Shown in pieces: positions 47,126-53,727 of a DNA stretch of 64,000 nt. A program made the position numbers and the translations under genes. Below the pieces are notes generated by a model. The model had not been told where the DNA came from. It saw nothing but the letters and a program-made list of their open reading frames with translations, and made no database searches. Source of the DNA: Sphingopyxis sp. OPL5. GTDB taxonomy: Bacteria; Pseudomonadota; Alphaproteobacteria; Sphingomonadales; Sphingomonadaceae. The DNA lies in assembly GCF_003797775.2 (NCBI RefSeq), contig NZ_CP060725.1:3652001-3716000 (forward strand). Direction: 5' to 3'. Numbering within the stretch: the stretch's first letter is position 1; the number at the start of each line of letters is the position of its first letter.

Positions 47126-47890
47126 TTAGAAGGGGACCCAGTTCTGCTTCTTGCGGAACTTCATATAGCCGACATTGGCGCCTAACCGTGCGCCGACGCC
47201 GACGCGGATCGGGATCAGCACCACGTCACCACGGCGCAGGTACGACGCGTTGAAGCCGCCGATCAGATAGGCAGCGCCTTCACCCGCCGGATAGCGCTTG
47301 TAGAGATCCTGGGTGTCGAACAGATTGTAGACGAGGACGAAGGTGTTGCCCGCGTTGGCGCCCGCGTCGAAGCCGATCGACGGGCCGGTCCAGTAAGCGG
47401 GCATCTCGCCCTCGATCTTGTGGAACAAAGTGCCCGAGCCGTAGCGCACGCCAAGCACCAGCGCGCCGCCGGCTTCGCGGCCGACGATATAGGCATTGGG
47501 TTCGCCTTGTTTCTTGAGGATGTCCTCGATCAGCCCGGCAAGGCCCTGTGCGCCCTTACCGAACACGCCCTCAGCGGCGCCGATCAGATCGTCCTTCTTG
47601 TAGGTCGAGCCCGGGGGTGCGTTCGTCGCCGCAGCTTCGGGACCGGTGGTCGGGGTCGCCGCCGTGTCGGGTGAGGTTACCTGATCGCCGGTCGCGAGAT
47701 CACTGTCATAGGACGTATCGCCGCTCGTCGTGCTGGTGGCTGGCGGCGGCGGGGCCGGGTTGTCGAGATCGGCATCGATCGCGCTGTTGGGATCGATCTG
47801 CGTCATTTGCGCCGCCGCAGGTAGCGGCGACACGGCGAGGCCGATCGAAGCGATGGCCATCAAGGCGAGACTGGAAAGCGACTGACGCAT
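47126..47890 (-). CDS. DUF1134 exported protein
   Basis: 254 residues. A signal peptide (ALMAIASIGLAVSPLPAAA) is followed by a Pro/Thr-rich linker (about residues 40-95). The DUF1134 domain covers the C-terminal half: AEGVFGKGAQGLAGLIEDIL, PNAYIVGREAGGALVLGVRYGSG, and LIPIRVGVGARLGANVGYMKF at the end. The family is alphaproteobacterial and has a SYLF-like (lipid-binding) fold. It is divergent from the tRNA-Ser gene, with no gene in the gap. Confidence 0.92.
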   Translation of the reverse strand: MRQSLSSLALMAIASIGLAVSPLPAAAQMTQIDPNSAIDADLDNPAPPPPATSTTSGDTSYDSDLATGDQVTSPDTAATPTTGPEAAATNAPPGSTYKKDDLIGAAEGVFGKGAQGLAGLIEDILKKQGEPNAYIVGREAGGALVLGVRYGSGTLFHKIEGEMPAYWTGPSIGFDAGANAGNTFVLVYNLFDTQDLYKRYPAGEGAAYLIGGFNASYLRRGDVVLIPIRVGVGARLGANVGYMKFRKKQNWVPF

Positions 47891-48069
47891 GATATTCCCC
47901 CAAATTCCGGGCCGGCGACGCGCGATCGCGCCGCAGGGCAGTATTTACCATGACTCCAATTGGCCGGCGGGCAATGAACCGGCGATGACCTGAGTCGATT
48001 TTGCGCCAGGCCGAATCGATTTCGGCGCCGATCCGATGCTCGGGTGCAAAAAAATGGCAATGTTTGCCG

Positions 48070-48098
48070 TTGCGGGGTGCGAGGCGGCTGGCTATAGC
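48070..48098 (+). promoter_or_regulatory. Promoter of the tRNA-Ser gene
   Basis: TTGCGG (48070-48075), 17-nt spacer, TATAGC (48093-48098). The predicted start is about 36 nt before the mature tRNA. Confidence 0.5.
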
Positions 48099-48140
48099 GA
48101 CCCGCCTAAGCCAGCCTGTCGTTAGCGCGACAGACCATGC

Positions 48141-48233
48141 GGAGACGTGGGTGAGTGGCTGAAACCAACGGTTTGCTAAACCGTCGTACTGGTAAATCCG
48201 GTACCGAGGGTTCGAATCCCTCCGTCTCCGCCA
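48141..48233 (+). tRNA. tRNA-Ser(GCU)
   Basis: 90-nt mature tRNA with encoded CCA at 48231-48233. Acceptor GGAGACG pairs with CGTCTCC (48223-48229), and the discriminator is G. The anticodon GCT is at 48175-48177 in a 7-nt loop on a 5-bp stem. A long variable arm and the TTCGAAT T-loop complete a serine tRNA. Confidence 0.97.
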
Positions 48234-48743
48234 CCTACCCTTCCGCAGGGGTCCGTCTCAGTCCACAGAGATTGAGCTTTTCCCAGAAAACCAGAGCTTT
48301 TCGGATTCGCTCGTCCGCGACGTCTTTACGCGGCTCGGCGAGGCGACGGCGTGCGGCCTGAAGAGCCGCTTGGTGCGCGGTTTGCAGGAGGATTCTCGCG
48401 CCGCCAGCGTTTCGCCGCGATCGACTTGCCGAACAGCGCGCGGGCCATGCCCTGCCGGGTCGTCTCCTGCATGGGGCCTCGCGGAGATTGAGTCCGGTTA
48501 TGCGGTGCTCGACGAGGATTGGCAGGGTGCCTTGAAAGCGGACATTCGTATTTCACCGTCATCGACTATATCCGCCAAGCCGGATTTAACCCGGCGACAT
48601 GTCCTTGCTGGTACTCGCCCGGCGGGCTAGTGGAGCTGAGCGTAAGTGCTCGCGTTCATTTTGAATGCGCAATCAATTTTGCCGTTCGCACGTCAGGCAA
48701 CCATCGCGACACGATATTCGTCCGAGCGACAACAGGATGCGTA
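48234..48743. other. Gene-free stretch between tRNA-Ser and the lysR gene
   Basis: No intact gene is visible in these 510 nt. On the reverse strand, short protein-like pieces occur in different frames: RQGMARALFGKSIAAKRWRR (about 48401-48460) and, one base shifted, AALQAARRRLAEPRKDVADE (48290-48350). They read like a decayed gene with a frameshift, but no family is recognised. The stretch abuts a tRNA 3' end, a common integration target. Confidence 0.35.
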
Positions 48744-49640
48744 GTGAAACTTCGCCAGATTGAAATCTTCCACGCCGTTTATGTGACTGGCTCGGTCAGC
48801 GCCGCGGCGCGGGTGCTGAATATTTCGCAACCGTCGGTCACGAAAATCTTGCGTTATGCGGAGACCAGCCTCGGGCTGTCGTTATTCGAACGGACGAAGG
48901 GGCGCCTGGTCCCCACCGAGGATGCGCACGAGCTTTTCCTGGAGGTGGCGGAGGTCCAGAAGCGTGTCGACCAGCTCCGGCGGGCGAGCCGCAACCTGCG
49001 GTTCGGGCAAGGGCGGACACTGCGCGTTTCGGTGCTGCCGTCCCTCGGGCTCGGGGCGATACCGGACGCGGTGACAGCGTTTCTGGCCAAGCATGAAGGC
49101 GTGTCGCTGGAACTGCACACGGCGCATCACGACGACATGGTGCGCAAGCTTTACGAGCGGGAAACGGACCTGGTCATCAGCTATGACGTGCCGTCGACCG
49201 CCCCCGTCGGCTTCGACGTGCTGGGCACGGGAGAATTGGTCGCGGTCTATAAACCGGGCGCGATTCAATGCGACGCGCCGCGCATGCCGCTGAACGCTCT
49301 GGAGGGGCATCGGTTCATCACCACCGTCAAGAGCGGTCCGATGGGCAATCTGCTGTCCGAGGAACTCGCCCAGACGGGGGTGATGCTGAACGACGTCGTC
49401 TCGTCCCAGACCTTCTTTGTCGCGGCGGCGCTTGTCCGGTCCGGGGCGGGCGTATCGATCGTCGACAGTTTCACGGCGCAGGCGACCGCTACGCCCGACA
49501 TCGCCTTCAAGCCGCTCCAGCCGCCCATCCCGTTCAACGTTTATGCCATCTATCTGCAGAACCGGCCCCCGTCGAAATTGGCGACCGTTTTGCTGAAGCA
49601 TCTGAAAAGCGCCTTTCAAGCCTATAGAAAATTTCTATAG
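48744..49640 (+). CDS. LysR-family transcriptional regulator
   Basis: 298 residues from a GTG at 48744; the frame is open further upstream to 48519, but that part is not LysR-like and GTG begins the canonical KLRQIEIFHAVYVTGSV. The helix-turn-helix is SVSAAARVLNISQPSVTKIL. The C-terminal effector domain is complete (ETDLVISYDVPST, HRFITTVKSGPMG, LVRSGAGVSIVDSF). It heads an eleven-gene peptide-catabolic locus on the same strand. Its stop overlaps a palindrome with a LysR-type core that recurs before the TonB receptor unit, suggesting it controls both. Confidence 0.93.
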   Translation: MKLRQIEIFHAVYVTGSVSAAARVLNISQPSVTKILRYAETSLGLSLFERTKGRLVPTEDAHELFLEVAEVQKRVDQLRRASRNLRFGQGRTLRVSVLPSLGLGAIPDAVTAFLAKHEGVSLELHTAHHDDMVRKLYERETDLVISYDVPSTAPVGFDVLGTGELVAVYKPGAIQCDAPRMPLNALEGHRFITTVKSGPMGNLLSEELAQTGVMLNDVVSSQTFFVAAALVRSGAGVSIVDSFTAQATATPDIAFKPLQPPIPFNVYAIYLQNRPPSKLATVLLKHLKSAFQAYRKFL

Positions 49641-49641
49641 G
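49621..49641. promoter_or_regulatory. Palindromic operator, site 1 (end of lysR)
   Basis: Perfect 10-bp arms with a single central base; the right 18 bases are ATAGAAAATTTCTATAGG. It includes the LysR-type T-N11-A pattern, covers the last codons of lysR and lies 80 nt before the P1 peptidase start. Site 2 is at 53458-53478. Confidence 0.62.
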
Positions 49642-49719
49642 CCGCTGCCGCATAGATATTGTTCGGATCGTCCGTCGCGGATTAGGCAAGCAACATCTGT
49701 CAGTCAGCAAAGCGGATCA

Positions 49720-51033
49720 TTGCGCTTGTCCTTCGATATTTGTGGTATTTCCGGGGTCGTATCCAGCCAATGGTCCGGCCTGGGCAGGCTTGGCCATCGC
49801 TTGAGGCGAGGGCGGCGTGGGACGCTGGCCGCATTGCTGGCCGGTGCCGGGATTGCGATAGGCATGGGAGGAATCGGATCGTCCTCGGCGCAGGTCGTCG
49901 ACCAGCCGCGCGTCCACGCTCGCGACATTGGTATCGCGCCGGGAATATTTGCGCCCGGCCCTCTCAATTCCATCACCGACGTCGATGGCGTGCGAGTTGG
50001 CCAGGTGACACGTATCGAGGGCGCCGACGTCAGGACCGGCGTCACGGCGATCTTGCCGCACGGCGGCAATATTTTCCAGGACAAGGTGCCCGCGGGTATC
50101 GTCGTCGCCAATGGATTCGGCAAATTTGCGGGCGCGACGCAGATCGCCGAGCTGGGCGAGATCGAGACGCCGATCGTCCTGACCAACACCTTGAGCGTCG
50201 CGCCGGCGATCGATGGCATTCTCGACTGGACCCTGACGCGGCCCGGCAATGAACATGTCCGGTCGGTCAATGCGGTGGTGGGCGAAACCAACGACAGTGT
50301 GCTCAACAACATCCGCAAGCGGGTGATCGGCCGGTCTGACGTGATCGCGGCCATCGAGGCCGCGACCGGCGGCCCGGTTGCGGAAGGCAGCGTGGGCGCC
50401 GGCACGGGCACCATGGCCTTTGGCTGGAAAGGCGGTATCGGCACGAGTTCGCGCATGCTCCCACCGGCGCTGGGCGGCTATCGTGTCGGCGTGCTGGTGC
50501 AAACCAATTATGGCGGGACGCTGACGATGGATGGCGTCCCCGTCGGCAAAGCCTTGGGGCGCTATTATCTGCGCGAGCATAGCGAGCGGGCGTCGGCCGA
50601 CGGGTCGATCATTCTGGTCGTGGCGACCGATGCGCCGCTCAGCGACCGGAATCTGACCCGGCTCGCCCATCGTGCAATCGCAGGTCTGGCGCGGACCGGG
50701 GCAGCCTTTTCAAACGGGTCCGGCGACTATGCCATCGCTTTCTCGACCGCCGACGGAGTTCGCCGGACGGCAGCACGGCGAGCCGGCGTCGCGGCCTATC
50801 CCGAACTGGCCAATGACGAGATGTCGCCGCTGTTCGTGGCGGTGTCGGAAGCGGCCGAGGAAGCAATCTATAATTCGCTGCTGATGGCGACGACCATCGA
50901 CCGGCAGGCGACGGCCGAAGCCGGAGCGGCGAGGGGAGAGGCGCTCGACATCGCGGCGGTCAGGCAGGCGATCGCACGCTATCGACCGGCGGCGACACGG
51001 CGCCCGGCGCCGGCGAAGGGGAATGTCCGTTGA
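49720..51033 (+). CDS. P1-family aminopeptidase (DmpA/BapA-type)
   Basis: 437 residues if read from the TTG at 49720; no better start gives a leader, so the exact start is uncertain. An Arg-rich stretch and hydrophobic segment (LRRGRRGTLAALLAGAGIAI) look like a twin-arginine-type signal, ending near SSSAQ. The P1 fold is clear: GPLNSITDVDGVRVGQVT, GETNDSVLNNIRKR, and KGGIGTSSR, in which a serine would become the N-terminal nucleophile after self-cleavage. DmpA releases D- or L-residues and BapA cleaves beta-peptides. Likely periplasmic; the specificity here is unknown. Confidence 0.92.
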   Translation: MRLSFDICGISGVVSSQWSGLGRLGHRLRRGRRGTLAALLAGAGIAIGMGGIGSSSAQVVDQPRVHARDIGIAPGIFAPGPLNSITDVDGVRVGQVTRIEGADVRTGVTAILPHGGNIFQDKVPAGIVVANGFGKFAGATQIAELGEIETPIVLTNTLSVAPAIDGILDWTLTRPGNEHVRSVNAVVGETNDSVLNNIRKRVIGRSDVIAAIEAATGGPVAEGSVGAGTGTMAFGWKGGIGTSSRMLPPALGGYRVGVLVQTNYGGTLTMDGVPVGKALGRYYLREHSERASADGSIILVVATDAPLSDRNLTRLAHRAIAGLARTGAAFSNGSGDYAIAFSTADGVRRTAARRAGVAAYPELANDEMSPLFVAVSEAAEEAIYNSLLMATTIDRQATAEAGAARGEALDIAAVRQAIARYRPAATRRPAPAKGNVR

Positions 51034-52166
51034 GGCGGGTCGACATATTGGTGATCGGCGGCGGGATTGCCGGCGTGTCGGCGGCGGCGCGGTTCGCGCA
51101 GCGGTCGGAAACCATCTTGCTCGAACGCGAAAGCGCGCTTGGCTATCATTCGTCGGGGCGCAGCGCGACCTTCTATCATTTCGGCATCGGCGATGATGCG
51201 GTGCGCGGGCTGACGGCGGCCAGCCGCCACTTCTTCGCCAATCCGCCGGGTGGAGAGGAACTGCCGCCGCTGTGGCAGACGAAATCGGCCATGTTCTTCG
51301 CAACGGCCGAAACGATGGACCAACTGACGGCGCTCGAAACCGAAATGCGGCGCTTTTCTGACAATATCTCGCAAGTGGGACCGGCTGAGATGCAGGCGAT
51401 TGTCCCCGTGCTGAAGGTCGGGACGGGCGGCGCGGTTGCCGGACTGGTCGATACGGGTGGTCGCAAGCTGGACGCCGATCTGCTCCTCCAAGCCAATGCG
51501 CGCGCGCTGCGGGCGGCAGGCGGCGAGATACATTTCCACGCCGGGGTTACGGGTATCGCGCACGACGGGGCCGATTGGATCGTCGATACGGTGGAGGAGA
51601 GTTACGCAGCCCGGATCGTCGTCAACGCAGCGGGCGCCTGGGCGGATGAATTCGCGGCGATGGCAGGCGTCCGCCCGCTCGGATTGATCCCGCTCCGGCG
51701 GACTATCATCGGCTTTGATCCGCCACAGGGTCTCGATGTGTCGGACTGGCCGTTTCTCAAGACGGTCTTCGACGATGGCTTCTACATGTTGCCCGATGCC
51801 GGCCGGCTCCTGGCTTCTCCCATGGATGTCACGCCATCGCCGGCGTGCGATGCCCAGCCGGAAGATTATGAAACGGCGCTTGCCGCGTGGCGCGTCGAAG
51901 AGGCGACGACATTGTCGGTGGACCGGATCGCGCTGAAATGGGCCGGTCTGCGAAGCTTCGTGGCGGACAAGGTGCCCACCGCCGGGTTCGCGCCCGACGC
52001 GCCAGGGTTCTTCTGGCTCGCCGGGCAGGGCGGTTACGGGCTGCAGACGTCGCCCGCGATGGCGCTGGCCGCCGAAGCCCTGTTGTTCGAGCTTCCCTGG
52101 CCCGAACTGCTTCGCGAACATGGCGTCGAGCCGCGCCAGATCCGGCCCGAACGCTTGCGCATCTGA
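51030..52166 (+). CDS. FAD-dependent D-amino-acid dehydrogenase (DauA-like)
   Basis: 378 residues from a TTG that overlaps the peptidase stop (TTGA). The N-terminal dinucleotide fold is DILVIGGGIAGVSAAARFA. GYHSSGRSATFYHFG matches the active-site loop of D-arginine dehydrogenases (YHSTGRSA in that family). The C-terminal FWLAGQGGYGLQTSPAMA is the second FAD motif. It has no signal peptide, so it is cytosolic or membrane-associated. It would oxidise D-amino acids released from imported peptides to keto acids, passing electrons to a quinone or oxygen. Confidence 0.9.
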   Translation: MRRVDILVIGGGIAGVSAAARFAQRSETILLERESALGYHSSGRSATFYHFGIGDDAVRGLTAASRHFFANPPGGEELPPLWQTKSAMFFATAETMDQLTALETEMRRFSDNISQVGPAEMQAIVPVLKVGTGGAVAGLVDTGGRKLDADLLLQANARALRAAGGEIHFHAGVTGIAHDGADWIVDTVEESYAARIVVNAAGAWADEFAAMAGVRPLGLIPLRRTIIGFDPPQGLDVSDWPFLKTVFDDGFYMLPDAGRLLASPMDVTPSPACDAQPEDYETALAAWRVEEATTLSVDRIALKWAGLRSFVADKVPTAGFAPDAPGFFWLAGQGGYGLQTSPAMALAAEALLFELPWPELLREHGVEPRQIRPERLRI

Positions 52167-52219
52167 TGCCCATGGCCGGGAGATGGTTTTTGGGACGATC
52201 CTATCGGGAGTAATCTTGC

Positions 52220-53203
52220 ATGCGTTTCCTGACCCTGCTCGGCGCGCTCTGCGTCGCGACAACACCCTCCGCCTATGCGCAGGACAAATGGACGATCGTC
52301 ATTCATGGCGGGGCCGGGGAGATGGCCCGGGGCAAGACGTCGCCGGAGCAGGATCAAGCGCTTCGTGCCGGTCTGAATGCGGCGCTCGATGCGGGGGCCG
52401 GCGTGTTGGCCGCCGACGGCAGCGCGCTGGACGCCGTCGAAGCGGCGATCAAGGTGCTGGAGGATGATCCGCGCTTCAATGCGGGGCGCGGCGCCGTCTT
52501 TACCTGGGACGGGCGCAACGAACTCGACGCCGCGATCATGGACGGGCGCACCCGCGCGGCGGGTGCGGTGGCGGGTATCACGCGCACGCGCAATCCCATC
52601 AGCCTCGCGCGGGCGGTCATGGAAAAAAGCCCGCACGTCTTCCTTGGCGGTGAAGGAGCCGACCGTTTCTCGATCGAGCAGGGATTGCCGCAAGTCGATC
52701 CTTCCTGGTTCGCGACCCCCGAACGTCGCAAGCAGCTCGAACGGATGAAGGCCGACAAATTGAGCTGGTACGACGTCGACCTGAAATTCGGAACCGTCGG
52801 CGCCGTCGCGATCGATGCCGATGGCAATGTCGCGGCGGCGACGTCGACGGGCGGACGAACCGGAAAGCGCTGGGGACGCATCGGCGACGCTCCGGTGATC
52901 GGCGCGGGGACCTATGCCGACAACCGCGCTTGCGCGGTCTCCGCAACGGGGGCGGGCGAATATTTCATCCGCGTCGGCGCGGCGCACGAGATTTGCGCGC
53001 GTATCCGCATGAAGGGTGAGACGCCAAAGGCGGCGGCGGATGCCGTCATGGCCGAGATCGGGCAATTGGGCGGCACCGGCGGGGTGATCGTCACCGGACC
53101 CGGCGGAACGGCGGACTGGTCGTTCAACACGCCCGGCATGTCGCGCGGTAGCGCCAGCAGCACCGGCGAACGCAAGGTGGCCCTCTACGGCGACGAGGAC
53201 TGA
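52220..53203 (+). CDS. Isoaspartyl peptidase / type-III L-asparaginase, exported
   Basis: 327 residues with a signal peptide (LLGALCVATTPSAYAQ). It is an Ntn hydrolase: the nucleophile Thr begins the beta chain in KFGTVGAVAIDADGN, so it should self-cleave there. Substrate residues in IHGGAGEMARG, NAGRGAVFTWDG and GGTGGVIV are conserved. Plant-type asparaginases cleave beta-aspartyl dipeptides, which arise from damaged proteins and cyanophycin. Its periplasmic location differs from the usual cytosolic form. A hairpin terminator 3 nt after the stop ends the first transcription unit. Confidence 0.93.
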   Translation: MRFLTLLGALCVATTPSAYAQDKWTIVIHGGAGEMARGKTSPEQDQALRAGLNAALDAGAGVLAADGSALDAVEAAIKVLEDDPRFNAGRGAVFTWDGRNELDAAIMDGRTRAAGAVAGITRTRNPISLARAVMEKSPHVFLGGEGADRFSIEQGLPQVDPSWFATPERRKQLERMKADKLSWYDVDLKFGTVGAVAIDADGNVAAATSTGGRTGKRWGRIGDAPVIGAGTYADNRACAVSATGAGEYFIRVGAAHEICARIRMKGETPKAAADAVMAEIGQLGGTGGVIVTGPGGTADWSFNTPGMSRGSASSTGERKVALYGDED

Positions 53204-53205
53204 AC

Positions 53206-53235
53206 GCTTCCAGGCGCGGACAGCCGCCTGGAAGC
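53206..53235 (+). terminator. Hairpin closing the first peptide-catabolic unit
   Basis: A perfect 11-bp stem (53206-53216 with 53225-53235) with an 8-nt loop starts 3 nt after the isoaspartyl peptidase stop. No long T-run follows, so efficiency is uncertain. Confidence 0.55.
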
Positions 53236-53457
53236 CTGTGTCATCGCACGAAATAGCCGGCATTGCGCCAGGATATTTGTTGGCGGCGGAGCGTGGATAT
53301 GCTCCTGCCGACGGACGGCGTCGGCGACCTATTCCCCTCAGGCATATGCCGACGTGGTCAAGCGGCTGCCGATCATCTGTGCATGGCACCGGGCATTGCC
53401 GTCATTCCGCCAAATCGGGAGAGAAATCCTGGGTCGCTGCCGGCGTCTGGCTCAAAA

Positions 53458-53478
53458 TCCATAGAAAATTTCTATAGG
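53458..53478. promoter_or_regulatory. Palindromic operator, site 2 (before TonB receptor)
   Basis: Shares the 18-base ATAGAAAATTTCTATAGG with site 1 at 49621-49641. It lies 250 nt upstream of the receptor start. The rest of the 53236-53727 gap shows no gene. Confidence 0.62.
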
Positions 53479-53727
53479 TAGGGGAAGCCTTGATATTGGC
53501 CTTGTTTCCCTTCGCCGGTTCAACTGTCCTCCTCGGTCGGGCTGGTCTGCCTGATCGACCGAGGCTGCTTTATGCTGCGACGGCTGTCGGTCGGCGAATG
53601 CCCGCCGGACCCGCTGATACGCACCAAAAGCCGGAAGGAGAAGCGACGAGCGGCTTTGCGCCCCGGTCTTCTTCTTCCTGTTCAAGGAGGAACGCCACTT
53701 GTTGGTCGTGAAAAAAAGGGGGTCGAG

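Noticed and set aside
48370..48630. 86-codon forward frame after tRNA-Ser
   Set aside because: No start signal or recognisable domain; composition does not look coding.
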